Position numbers and translations under genes: made by a program
Assembly: GCA_024684515.1 (NCBI GenBank)
Contig: JAIKWS010000045.1
Span: 1-37,157, forward strand
From: Prevotella sp.
Lineage (GTDB): Bacteria; Bacteroidota; Bacteroidia; Bacteroidales; Bacteroidaceae
Reading direction: 5' to 3'
DNA: 37,157 nucleotides
The notes under the pieces: model-generated
Seen by the model: only the letters and a program-made list of their open reading frames with translations
Told to the model about the DNA's origin: nothing
The model's database searches: none
In this document: in pieces, positions 25,499 through 33,296 of the stretch
How the letters are laid out: each line of letters opens with the position of its first letter
Position numbering within the stretch: the stretch's first letter is position 1

Positions 25499-26584
25499 AT
25501 GGAAATAAAAAGAGTTACCACAAGCGAGATCCACTGGTCTATAGAGTGGAACGAATCTCAACAGGCCAACAACCGTCTGCGTGCAGAAATCGGTGACCTG
25601 AGCAAGTACTTTGCCACGCTAAAAGTGGGCAACGCTACCTACAACTGGGTTGTCGATACCATTGGGCAATGGCGCCCCATGAAGGCAGCTTCCTTCAGTG
25701 AGCGGGTTCTTATTCTGGAAAAAACAGAAGAAATAAGACAAGCCGTACACGCCAGACTCGTTGGAAAAGAGAATCTGGCAAACAAAATCTGTCAGGTGCC
25801 CAACTATGAGGAATACATTTTCTTCCAGAACAACGATCAGGGCGGGCTAGACATAATTATCACAGGTTGGGGATGCCATAATTTCAAAAAGGCAGGACCG
25901 TTCATCGACACATGGCCACCAGCCCCAAAACTGAGCAGCACAACTATTGCCTTTACCTTCAATGGAGAGCGACAGCCCAACCGTCCGTTTTCTATTGTCA
26001 CCCCCATGATGAACAAGCCCGATACTACCGACGAGCAAGGCATCAAGGTGTTCAAGGAATATGCAGGAACCGAAATTACCATCATAGACGGACCAACGCA
26101 GAGACAGTTCGTCTTCACAACAGTCGACAACGACCAGATACTGGAGTTTGACGTCACTGAACAGCCTGTCATCCCCGAGCCGGTAGTATCTGCACCACCA
26201 CAGCACATCATTGCCTCCCTCACGGTGCTCGACTCAAAGGGGCAGCCCATTAGAAACCTCCCATTCACACTCTCGCAAGGTCCCGTGACCCAGGATGGCA
26301 TTCTCAACGACCAGGGCTGGTCAACATTTATCAAGGATACGTTCCAGCTCAACCAACCTATCCAGGCTGTTATCCATACAGAAGGTCCTCGCCAGATAGC
26401 CCCAGCAGTTTTCACGCTAGATATCAACGACAACGACTACTGTCTTCAGGAGAAATCTCCCAAGCAAGGCAGCCGTCTGTTGGAAATCATTGTGGCCATC
26501 CTCCTGTTGGGAGCTTTGGCTGCACTCCTTATCTTCGCATTCAAACCCGGTATTGATGAATTAACAACACTGATTAATAAATAA
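25499..26584 (+). CDS. tail-anchored membrane protein with a beta-sandwich-like domain
   Basis: The product has 361 residues and no N-terminal signal. One membrane helix lies near the C-terminus (about 327-348), preceded by Lys/Arg and followed by 13 residues, so the bulk should be cytoplasmic. Residues 1-220 are unrecognised; they include Trp-rich segments (IHWSIEWNES, TYNWVVDTIGQW). Residues about 235-315 look like a transthyretin/Ig-type domain (LTVLDSKGQPIRNLPFTL, then a turn DGILNDQGW). Similar segments occur in many secreted or secretion-system proteins, and the function is not assigned. Position and topology suggest it links the cytoplasmic NTPases to the membrane. Confidence 0.7.
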   Translation: MEIKRVTTSEIHWSIEWNESQQANNRLRAEIGDLSKYFATLKVGNATYNWVVDTIGQWRPMKAASFSERVLILEKTEEIRQAVHARLVGKENLANKICQVPNYEEYIFFQNNDQGGLDIIITGWGCHNFKKAGPFIDTWPPAPKLSSTTIAFTFNGERQPNRPFSIVTPMMNKPDTTDEQGIKVFKEYAGTEITIIDGPTQRQFVFTTVDNDQILEFDVTEQPVIPEPVVSAPPQHIIASLTVLDSKGQPIRNLPFTLSQGPVTQDGILNDQGWSTFIKDTFQLNQPIQAVIHTEGPRQIAPAVFTLDINDNDYCLQEKSPKQGSRLLEIIVAILLLGALAALLIFAFKPGIDELTTLINK

Positions 26585-26593
26585 ATTCGACCT

Positions 26594-26893
26594 ATGGATA
26601 CACAAACATCGAGATTCATTGCCGAGAACCTGGTCTATCTGCTCTCAGCACCCTGCATACTCACATTCCTTCTCTTTGCCTGGGACAAACACCTTGCCAT
26701 TTACAAGCGCCAACGAGTGCCCGAGGCCGTTTTGCTGATACTGAGCATATTCTTCGGAGCCTTTGGAGGACTTTGCTCCATGATCTTCTTCAACCATAAG
26801 ACTCACAAACCCGCTTTCTACATCACCGTGCCAATATTAGCCGTCATACAGATAGCAGCCATCGTACTATTCAAACTTTACCTACAAAAATAA
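26594..26893 (+). CDS. DUF1294 family small membrane protein
   Basis: The 99-residue protein has about three membrane helices (roughly 10-28, 42-66, 75-96). It shows the DUF1294 signature: an Asp-Lys after the first helix (FAWDKHLAIYKRQRVPE), a Gly-rich second helix (FFGAFGGLCSMIFF) and NHKTHKPAF. The family is widespread, occurring alone or fused to cold-shock domains, and has no established function. Here it is embedded between two operon genes with gaps of 9 and 6 bp, so it is clearly part of the unit. Confidence 0.85.
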   Translation: MDTQTSRFIAENLVYLLSAPCILTFLLFAWDKHLAIYKRQRVPEAVLLILSIFFGAFGGLCSMIFFNHKTHKPAFYITVPILAVIQIAAIVLFKLYLQK

Positions 26894-26899
26894 ACGATT

Positions 26900-27661
26900 A
26901 TGAAAGGTTTAATTGCTGTATTATGTTCTATATATATCGTGCTCATTATACTTCTGCTACTAAATCAGAAGGAAAAAGAGCCAGAAGTGTATGAGGCACG
27001 CATCATCGTCGTAGACGAAGAGACTAACAAACCCATCAAGGGTGCAGAAATAGTGCTTGAGACTACCGACGAGGCATGCCCGGAAATTACGCTTACCACC
27101 AACCGTAAGGGCGAGTGCACCTTCGAGTTCAGCTCTCCTGACGAGATGATGACCTCTGCCTATGCCAGCAAGTCCGGCTATCACGATGCTGAGGTGGAAG
27201 AGCTGGAACTAGCATACTTCCTCGAAGATGACCTCACAATTCCTCTGAAAAAAGAGGACATCGTAAATGAAGGCCGTGACATCGGTGCTACAGGCAATCT
27301 GAAAGTGACCCTGCTATGGGACAACGACGGGGTCGATCTAGACCTGCACGTTCTAGAACCGAATGGTTTCGAGATATGCTATAAGGACGGACAACGTGAA
27401 GACTTGCAAACAGGCGGACAGCTCGATATTGACTGGATTCCAAACAACAATCCGGGTAGGGCCATTGGCGAAAACATCTTCTGGGAAAATCCACCACGAG
27501 GAATCTACAAGGTATGGGTAGAATGCTACCAACCTGAGGAAGCACCACCTACCGACTGCAACGTCATCGTATACCGCGTCAACCAAGAGCCGCAAGTATT
27601 CAACGTACGCACCAACGGTGTTCACGACATACAGCAAGTCACCACCATAAACATCGAGTGA
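26900..27661 (+). CDS. N-anchored protein with a YfaP/DUF2135-type beta domain
   Basis: The product has 253 residues. An N-terminal hydrophobic helix (3-21, MKGLIAVLCSIYIVLIILLL) without an obvious cleavage site acts as signal anchor. Residues 30-115 form a transthyretin/carboxypeptidase-regulatory-like domain (ARIIVVDEETNKPIKGAEIV). Residues about 130-250 match the YfaP/DUF2135 pattern: VTLLWDNDGVDLDLHVLEPN, a GGQLDIDW segment, then ENIFWENPPRGIYKVWVECY. Such domains are secreted and proposed to bind ligands, possibly with metal held by the DxDLDL acidic turn; this is family-level inference. It should face the periplasm, the same side as the subtilisin. It is the last gene of the operon; the terminator begins 15 bp after it. 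Confidence 0.78.
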   Translation: MKGLIAVLCSIYIVLIILLLLNQKEKEPEVYEARIIVVDEETNKPIKGAEIVLETTDEACPEITLTTNRKGECTFEFSSPDEMMTSAYASKSGYHDAEVEELELAYFLEDDLTIPLKKEDIVNEGRDIGATGNLKVTLLWDNDGVDLDLHVLEPNGFEICYKDGQREDLQTGGQLDIDWIPNNNPGRAIGENIFWENPPRGIYKVWVECYQPEEAPPTDCNVIVYRVNQEPQVFNVRTNGVHDIQQVTTINIE

Positions 27662-27675
27662 CAATCGTTCATTAA

Positions 27676-27735
27676 TCACGCAAGACCAGGGAAAAAGAGA
27701 TTTTTTCCGTCTTGCGTGAATTTTGTTTGTTTAAA
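27676..27735. terminator. strong terminator closing the seven-gene operon
   Basis: An 11-bp perfect outer stem TCACGCAAGAC (27676-27686) / GTCTTGCGTGA (27709-27719) plus an inner GAAAAA/TTTTTTC stem is followed by ATTTTGTTTGTTT. It may work in both directions. Confidence 0.9.
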
Positions 27736-27736
27736 A

Positions 27737-27768
27737 TTTGGAGGAATCGAAAAAATATAGTACCTTTG
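27737..27768 (+). promoter_or_regulatory. promoter of the Ser/Glu tRNA cluster
   Basis: TTTG (27737-27740), a 20-nt spacer, then TACCTTTG (27761-27768) followed by CACCCGC. It is nearly the same as the downstream sequence of the tRNA-Thr promoter. Confidence 0.85.
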
Positions 27769-27809
27769 CACCCGCATTTGAGCGAGAATGCTCTTTCGGG
27801 CAATACCGA

Positions 27810-27896
27810 GGAAGTTTGGGTGAGTGGCTGAAACCAGCAGTTTGCTAAACTGCCGTACGGGTTCCCGTACCGGGGGTTCGAATCCCCCAGCTTCCG
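27810..27896 (+). tRNA. tRNA-Ser (anticodon GCT)
   Basis: The 87-nt class II tRNA has acceptor GGAAGTT / AGCTTCC (one G-T pair). The anticodon loop TTGCTAA gives GCT. A long variable arm reads CGTACGGGTTCCCGTACC, and the T arm is GGGGGTTCGAATCCCCC. Confidence 0.95.
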
Positions 27897-27900
27897 CAAT

Positions 27901-27972
27901 GGTCGGTTCATCTAACGGTTAGGATACAAGATTCTCAATCTTGGCATAAGGGTTCGATTCCCTTACCGACTA
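27901..27972 (+). tRNA. tRNA-Glu (anticodon CTC), copy 1
   Basis: The acceptor GGTCGGT pairs with ACCGACT (first pair G-T). The anticodon loop TTCTCAA gives CTC, and the T arm is AGGGTTCGATTCCCT. It lies 4 bp after tRNA-Ser. CCA is not encoded. Confidence 0.92.
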
Positions 27973-28008
27973 CTTTCCACAATTTTCAGATAGCAGCATT
28001 AACTAATT

Positions 28009-28080
28009 GGTCGGTTCATCTAACGGTTAGGATACAAGATTCTCAATCTTGGCATAAGGGTTCGATTCCCTTACCGACTA
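28009..28080 (+). tRNA. tRNA-Glu (anticodon CTC), copy 2
   Basis: This copy is identical over all 72 nt to the first copy, 108 bp downstream of it. It is the last gene before the terminator. Confidence 0.92.
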
Positions 28081-28112
28081 CCAAAGAGGTCCCTAAAGGC
28101 CTCTTTTTTCTT
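28081..28112 (+). terminator. terminator of the tRNA cluster
   Basis: AAAGAGG (28083-28089) pairs with CCTCTTT (28100-28106), followed by a T-run. Confidence 0.85.
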
Positions 28113-28414
28113 TTTGATACAATACAACTGGCACTCATTGCAACCATCCATAGCTAGAGAGGGAAATACGTTTTTCCTATCCAAACGTTGTCTCCTTCTT
28201 CTGTGTACCTCGAGACCATGAGAGTGACATCCATAGCTGATAGGAGTACCACAAGGCAACGGAATATCAAATCGCTCGATGAGTACAGGCATTTCACTGC
28301 AATCTGTCAGGAAAACATCGTCTAATCAAATTTAAAAGTGCAAGATTATGTTAAAAAAAAACAAGTCTGTATATAAACCATGTGCTCTAACCCTAAAAGC
28401 TCAAACAAATTTTG
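28113..28414. other. intergenic region without a recognised gene
   Basis: About 300 bp between the tRNA terminator and the next promoter. A minus-strand open frame (28071-28292) overlaps the second tRNA-Glu and is not credible. I see no other signal. Confidence 0.5.
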
Positions 28415-28422
28415 TACCTTTG
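28415..28422 (+). promoter_or_regulatory. -7 element for the Rid-like gene
   Basis: TACCTTTG followed by CAAAC lies 22 bp before ATG 28444. No TTTG is found at the expected -33 position. It excludes an in-frame ATG at 28348. Confidence 0.6.
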
Positions 28423-28443
28423 CAAACAAAATACTACGAAATA

Positions 28444-29577
28444 ATGAATCAGAAAATTGTTTTTGAAAACGCCAGCGCTGACGTTTTCAGTTTCCAGAAG
28501 GGTGAGGTGAACGAATATCATGTCATGATACATGTCACCAAGCCCTCCCTACCCTACCAGCAGCAACTCGATGCTTTGCTTGATGCCTACCAGCAACTGA
28601 TTGCCCAGCATCTGGCAGGTTCTGTAGCCGTATTCAAACGATATTTTCTCAGCGACGCCTCCAATCAGGCCGACGACGTGCTGGCTGCCGACACTAGCGA
28701 CTGTGCAAAGAGCATCATCGAACAGGCACCACTTGACGGTACGAAGATTGCACTTTGGGCCTATCTGATGACCAATGTAAGCACACGCCTTACCGACGGA
28801 GGCCTTTACGAGGTGGCGCACGGACAATTCCGTCACCTGTGGAACGGCTCCGCACACAACCTCGCGGCAAACTCCGAATATCAGACACGACTACTGTTCA
28901 ACGAGTATGTCATGCAACTCATACAGGAAGGCTGCAAGCTTTCAGAGAACTGCATCCGCACGTGGCTCTTCGTCAACGATATCGACCTGAACTATGGCGG
29001 TGTGGTCAGGGCACGCAACCAGGTATTCTTCACACAGGGACTGACCCACGACACCCATTTCATTGCCTCTACCGGCATTGGTGGACGATCGCAAGACCCC
29101 TGCGTACTCACACAGATGGACAACTATGCTGTGGCTGGCATCAGCCAGGAGCAGATACACTTCCTCTACGCCCCTAGCCACCTAAACCGCACCAGCGACT
29201 ATGGTGTCAGCTTCGAACGTGGTGTACGCGTGGACTATGGCGACCGCCGGCATGTACTCATCTCTGGCACGGCCAGCATTGACAACAAGGGGCAGATTGT
29301 ACATCAAAAGAACGTGATCAAACAGGTCCACCGCCTGTGGGAAAATGTAGAGACCCTGCTTCAGGAAGCCGAATGTACCTACGACAACGTGGCCCACATG
29401 ATTGTATACCTGCGCGACATTGCCGACTACCAAAACGTCAGAAAGCTCTATGACGAGCGATTCCCCAACAAGCCCGTCGCCATCGTCCATGCACCCGTCT
29501 GCCGCTCTGGATGGCTCGTAGAGATGGAGTGCATGGCGGTCAAAGACGTCAACAACCCCCAACTGCCCTGTTTCTGA
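28444..29577 (+). CDS. tandem Rid/YjgF-like protein, possibly chorismatase-related
   Basis: The product is 377 residues from ATG 28444. It appears to have an N-terminal domain (1-130) and two Rid-fold domains. The first is degenerate (about 140-235, with NCIRTWLFVNDIDLNYGGVV). The second is clear (about 270-370, with VLISGTASID, TYDNVAHMIVYLRDIADYQN and CRSGWLVEMECMAV). Two Rid-like halves with a CR-x-x-W-L-V-E ending recall the chorismatase family (FkbO/Hyg5/XanB2 type), which hydrolyses chorismate to hydroxybenzoate products, but simple Rid deaminase activity is also possible. The longer frame from 28348 is rejected because it starts upstream of the promoter. The T9SS plug gene begins 3 bp after the stop, so the two are cotranscribed. 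Confidence 0.75.
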   Translation: MNQKIVFENASADVFSFQKGEVNEYHVMIHVTKPSLPYQQQLDALLDAYQQLIAQHLAGSVAVFKRYFLSDASNQADDVLAADTSDCAKSIIEQAPLDGTKIALWAYLMTNVSTRLTDGGLYEVAHGQFRHLWNGSAHNLAANSEYQTRLLFNEYVMQLIQEGCKLSENCIRTWLFVNDIDLNYGGVVRARNQVFFTQGLTHDTHFIASTGIGGRSQDPCVLTQMDNYAVAGISQEQIHFLYAPSHLNRTSDYGVSFERGVRVDYGDRRHVLISGTASIDNKGQIVHQKNVIKQVHRLWENVETLLQEAECTYDNVAHMIVYLRDIADYQNVRKLYDERFPNKPVAIVHAPVCRSGWLVEMECMAVKDVNNPQLPCF

Positions 29578-29580
29578 CCT

Positions 29581-30819
29581 ATGAGGCGACTGCTATACAT
29601 ACTGATCCTATCACCTATGCTGGTTATGGCCCGTCACCAGATCCTGTCGCCAAACTTCAAGTCGCTGCAGGTGGTGCTCAACGACGACTGGATGGCACTA
29701 CCCATCATGCAGCTAGGCTCTGACGACGTGCTGCACATCAGCTTCGACGAGTTGTCGCACAACTTCCATCGGATGGTTTATCAGATTGAACCATGCAATC
29801 CCGACTGGACTACCTGCGAAGGTCTCTTTGAGAGCGACTGGCTGGAGGGTTTCAACAACCGCGCTATTGAGGACTACCAGAACTCGCTCAATACGACCGT
29901 ACTCTACACACACTACCACATGCAGATACCCAACAACGACACCCGCCTGAAGATGAGCGGCAACTATCGTATGCACATCATCGACGAGGAGACAGACGAG
30001 GAGGCTATGGTCGTGGAATTCAGAATCGTCGAACCTCTCATGAAGGTTACTCTAGGAGTCACTACCAATACCGACATAGACCTGAACCAGCAGCACCAAC
30101 AGCTGACCATGCGGGTCGACTATGGCAGCACAAGAGTCATCAACAATACAGAGCAGATACAGACCTTTGTCATGCAAAACGGACGTGAGGACAACATGAA
30201 GGAGAATGTGCGTCCAAACTATGTCACAGCCAGCGGGTTGAGCTGGGAGCATAACAAAGGGCTGATCTTCGAGGCTGGCAACGAATACAGGAAATTCGAA
30301 GTGCTAGACCCTAGCCATCCTACTATGGGACTGGCACACATCGCCTGGAATGAAGAAGAGAAGTGCTTCCATGCCTTCCCCTTCTTTGCCGAGCCACGAC
30401 GCAGCTACATCTATGACGAGGATGCCGATGGAGCATTCATCATCAGAAATAGCGACAATACGGAAATCGACTATACTTCCGACTACGTATTCGTACATTA
30501 CAAGATGAAGGCCTGGCGACAGTATGCCGATGCCAACGTCAGGATTGACGGCCGATGGACCGTAGAGCCACAGGTCGTCTACAACATGACCTACGATGAG
30601 ACCGATCAGACATACAATGCCGTCGTACTGCAGAAACTGGGTTATTACAACTATCAGATTCTGATGGCAGACTTCGATGGTACTACCCACCTGATGCCCG
30701 AAGAAGGCTCGTTCTACCAGACAGAGAACAGCTATCAGGCATTGGTCTATTATAAAGGGACTGGCGAGCGGTCTTGGAGACTCACAGGAATTGGCAGTGT
30801 CAGTTTCCGCTCTATCTGA
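29581..30819 (+). CDS. type IX secretion system plug-family protein (DUF5103)
   Basis: The 412-residue product has a signal peptide (MRRLLYILILSPMLVMA) and a beta-rich mature part. Opening segments such as LSPNFKSLQV, LPIMQLGSDD and FHRMVYQIEPCNPDWTTCEG, with the later GFNNRAIEDYQNSLNTT, match the Bacteroidetes DUF5103 family. That family includes the plug protein that seals the SprA translocon of the type IX secretion system. The length fits. In Prevotella T9SS exports surface and secreted proteins carrying a C-terminal sorting domain. No other core T9SS gene is in the window. It is cotranscribed with the Rid-like gene; why is not evident. Confidence 0.8.
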   Translation: MRRLLYILILSPMLVMARHQILSPNFKSLQVVLNDDWMALPIMQLGSDDVLHISFDELSHNFHRMVYQIEPCNPDWTTCEGLFESDWLEGFNNRAIEDYQNSLNTTVLYTHYHMQIPNNDTRLKMSGNYRMHIIDEETDEEAMVVEFRIVEPLMKVTLGVTTNTDIDLNQQHQQLTMRVDYGSTRVINNTEQIQTFVMQNGREDNMKENVRPNYVTASGLSWEHNKGLIFEAGNEYRKFEVLDPSHPTMGLAHIAWNEEEKCFHAFPFFAEPRRSYIYDEDADGAFIIRNSDNTEIDYTSDYVFVHYKMKAWRQYADANVRIDGRWTVEPQVVYNMTYDETDQTYNAVVLQKLGYYNYQILMADFDGTTHLMPEEGSFYQTENSYQALVYYKGTGERSWRLTGIGSVSFRSI

Positions 30820-30828
30820 AGATTGACG

Positions 30829-31050
30829 CTGTCATTTGTCACGTTTGTCATGTGTCATGCGAAGAACGCAGGAGTAGAGAAGCTTAAGATCAGTCCAGAT
30901 TAAGTGATCGCACCAACCTCTGAAACCACAAAGTTGGGGTTAATACTCAAAAAAGGTGCACATGTGAGCAGATTTGCGGCCTCACTAGGAAAATAATTTT
31001 TGATGGTTTAATGGTAATTTCGTACACATCAAAAAAGTGACAAATGACAG
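30829..31050. mobile_element. candidate MITE with 14-bp terminal inverted repeats
   Basis: A perfect 14-bp inverted repeat, CTGTCATTTGTCAC (30829-30842) and GTGACAAATGACAG (31037-31050), bounds 222 bp without coding potential. The left end continues with related TTTGTCA and TGTGTCA words. No target-site duplication is obvious. The remaining bases of this 320-bp gap (30820-31140) show nothing else I recognise. Confidence 0.45.
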
Positions 31051-31140
31051 TATCACATTCCGAGCTGGCATCTCCTGTTTCCTCGCTATCTGAGTCATGC
31101 TGAGACTCCAATCGAACTGCGCTCCATCACCTCCAACTTC

Positions 31141-31938
31141 CTACAGAAGACTGTCAGGCATCATTAGCAAGGCTTCAGTAGACAGACCTGGATGATTCTT
31201 GACATATCGTTCCAGACGCTTGATGGTATCGCTGGTAAACACCTGTTTGTCCATTGCCTGATTGACTACGTACTGGATTTTCAGCATGTGCCAATGACGC
31301 TGCTCCTCGATAGTATCTGAGCTTGCCGGCATAGGATAACGGCTTAGCAGATAGAAACCCAGGCAGTCGGGAACAATATACTCGCGAGTCATCGAGTTGC
31401 GCTGCCGCTCCGAATAGCCATAGCGAAGGTAGACTGGATAATCGGCACCAAGATACTTGTCGAGCGAAATGCCCAAAAGCGAGTCGGAAACGACAATGCT
31501 CTGGTCGAGCGAGCTAATCTGGGTATATATCGTAGGAACATCTAGATTTGGCAACATTCTTGTCAGGCGATTGAATGCCTTGGTTAACAGAATGTTAAGG
31601 TCATCGACACTGGCATATTGGCGATTGACATCCTTGATGATTTCCTGCAGTGTGCTGTCCTGAAAGAACACAAGTAGGCGATTGTTGATCTCTGGATCGT
31701 TTACCAGTCCCAACTGTAGCACATTTTCTATTAGCGTACGAGTTTGTATGGGATAGTCTGTCTTCAGTGCATTCAGCGATCCATAGTCGGCCAGAGTCAG
31801 ATAGGCACCCTCCACACGATCATACCGCTCGATGGTCACTTCACCATCGTTATGCTCGTCATCTGCAGGCCGTAGATGCCACTGGCAACCAATACATAGC
31901 ATGAGCAGCAACAGGAATATGATATATAATTTGCGCAC
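31141..31938 (-). CDS. GldB-like gliding-motility/T9SS lipoprotein
   Basis: The product has 265 residues with a GTG start at 31938. It opens with a lipoprotein signal peptide ending in Cys18 (MRKLYIIFLLLLMLCIGC), although the lipobox has Cys instead of Leu at -3. The mature part contains LDKYLGADYPVYLRYGYSER, which resembles the GldB family signature, and the C-terminal half is helical. GldB lipoproteins are needed for gliding and T9SS in Flavobacterium; in non-gliding Bacteroidales homologues occur with unknown role. The neighbouring T9SS plug gene on the other strand fits. A similar unrelated lipoprotein cannot be excluded. Confidence 0.6.
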   Translation of the reverse strand: MRKLYIIFLLLLMLCIGCQWHLRPADDEHNDGEVTIERYDRVEGAYLTLADYGSLNALKTDYPIQTRTLIENVLQLGLVNDPEINNRLLVFFQDSTLQEIIKDVNRQYASVDDLNILLTKAFNRLTRMLPNLDVPTIYTQISSLDQSIVVSDSLLGISLDKYLGADYPVYLRYGYSERQRNSMTREYIVPDCLGFYLLSRYPMPASSDTIEEQRHWHMLKIQYVVNQAMDKQVFTSDTIKRLERYVKNHPGLSTEALLMMPDSLL

Positions 31939-31968
31939 TGAATGTTTTACTTTTGTTAAATTCTAGTG

Positions 31969-32000
31969 CAAAAGTACTAAAAATTCTTGATTTAGCCAAA
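31969..32000 (-). promoter_or_regulatory. promoter of the GldB-like gene
   Basis: On the minus strand TTTG (32000-31997), a 20-nt spacer, then TACTTTTG (31976-31969). It is about 30 bp upstream of the GTG start and supports it. Confidence 0.8.
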
Positions 32001-32049
32001 TTTTAACCTAATTTTTTTGAAAATATTCTCTGTTTTTCCGGCTTTTTCT

Positions 32050-32057
32050 TAATTTTG
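32050..32057 (+). promoter_or_regulatory. possible -7 element for the DUF4861 gene
   Basis: TAATTTTG followed by TACAAA lies 18 bp before ATG 32076. It overlaps an upstream in-frame TTG (32055), which is therefore not the start. There is no good -33 box at the right spacing. Confidence 0.45.
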
Positions 32058-32075
32058 TACAAAAAACTAACTCCT

Positions 32076-33296
32076 ATGAAACGAATCATTATGCTCATGG
32101 TGGCAACTGTGACCATTGCTGTCCATGCACAACAGACATCATTTGACGTCAAAGTAGAGAATCCATCGAAGATGCAGAAGGGCGACCAGCCCGTCGTCAT
32201 CAGCCTCAAGAACTACGGACAAGTAAGCTCGGCACTGGTTATGGAAAACGGACGCGAGGTGCCTTGCCAGCTTGATGACATTGATCAGGACGAGCAGTTC
32301 GACGAACTCTGTTTCCTTGCCGATCTCAGTGCTAAGGAGAAGAAGACCTACAGTGTAACGCTCTACCAGCAGGGAGAACCGCGTCCCTACCCTGCCCGCG
32401 TCTATGCCGAGATGCTCATGCGCAACGACAAGGTGAAGGAAAAGAACAAGCACAACAACTTCATACAAAGCATCACCGTACGTGGAGACTGCGCAAATTC
32501 CTATAACCTGCAGCATCATCATGGTGTAGACTTCGAAAGCGAGCTCAACGGCATCCGCATTTATTTTGATCATCGTCAGACGATAGATCTCTATGGCAAG
32601 TTCCATAAGCGACTGGAACTGCAGGCCACACAGTTCTACACCTCTAAAGAGCAGAAAGAACAGGGCTATGGCGACGATGTACTCTGGGTTGGCAACACTT
32701 TCGGACTGGGTGCTTTCCGCGGATGGGACCAACAGGCTCAGCAACCCACCATGATAGAACCCGTGAAGACACGCACACAACGTGTAATCAGCTATGGACC
32801 ATTGCGCACCATCGTAGAGGTGATAGATCAGGGATGGCAGGCTGAGAAGGGAAAGCCAGCACTGAACATGACACTGCGCTACACACAATATGCCGGACAT
32901 CGTGACACTGACGTCGATGTATTCTTCAATCGCGATGCCAGCAGTTATCAGTTCTCTACTGGCGTCATCAATGTGAAAGGCTCAACGGAATACAGCGACC
33001 ATCAGGGACTGCGTGGTTGTTGGGGCACCGACTACCCCTCTACAGATACGGTCAACTGGAAACGTGAGACGGTGGGACTGGCCGTATTGGTACCTAAGGC
33101 CAACATTGTCACAGAGCCAGCCGCTAACAAGGACAACTACACGCTAGTGGTGCGTCCACAGGGAGAGCACATGACCTACAAGATTGCCTACTGCTCGGCC
33201 AACGAGGACTTTGGCTACCATACGGCAGCTGAATGGTTTGAATGGATGAAAGCGTGGAGGAAGGACGTTGAACAGCCTGTCATTGTGAAATACTAA
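32076..33296 (+). CDS. DUF4861 family secreted protein
   Basis: The product is 406 residues from ATG 32076, with a signal peptide (MKRIIMLMVATVTIAVHA, then QQ). The mature protein is beta-rich. It includes VMENGREVPCQLDDIDQDEQ near its start, YGPLRTIVEVIDQGW and the C-terminal GYHTAAEWFEWMKAW. This arrangement matches DUF4861, a Bacteroidetes family found near polysaccharide-degradation genes and thought to act on or bind carbohydrates; no catalytic residue is established. No polysaccharide utilisation genes are visible here. Its stop overlaps the end of the convergent glycosyltransferase gene by 4 bp. Confidence 0.8.
   Translation: MKRIIMLMVATVTIAVHAQQTSFDVKVENPSKMQKGDQPVVISLKNYGQVSSALVMENGREVPCQLDDIDQDEQFDELCFLADLSAKEKKTYSVTLYQQGEPRPYPARVYAEMLMRNDKVKEKNKHNNFIQSITVRGDCANSYNLQHHHGVDFESELNGIRIYFDHRQTIDLYGKFHKRLELQATQFYTSKEQKEQGYGDDVLWVGNTFGLGAFRGWDQQAQQPTMIEPVKTRTQRVISYGPLRTIVEVIDQGWQAEKGKPALNMTLRYTQYAGHRDTDVDVFFNRDASSYQFSTGVINVKGSTEYSDHQGLRGCWGTDYPSTDTVNWKRETVGLAVLVPKANIVTEPAANKDNYTLVVRPQGEHMTYKIAYCSANEDFGYHTAAEWFEWMKAWRKDVEQPVIVKY

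Noticed and set aside
27672..27911. Minus-strand frame over tRNA-Ser
   Set aside because: It is a translation of the tRNA and its promoter; not a gene.
32139..32900. 253-codon minus-strand frame opposite the DUF4861 gene
   Set aside because: It is a shadow frame: the opposite strand has a signal peptide and family match.
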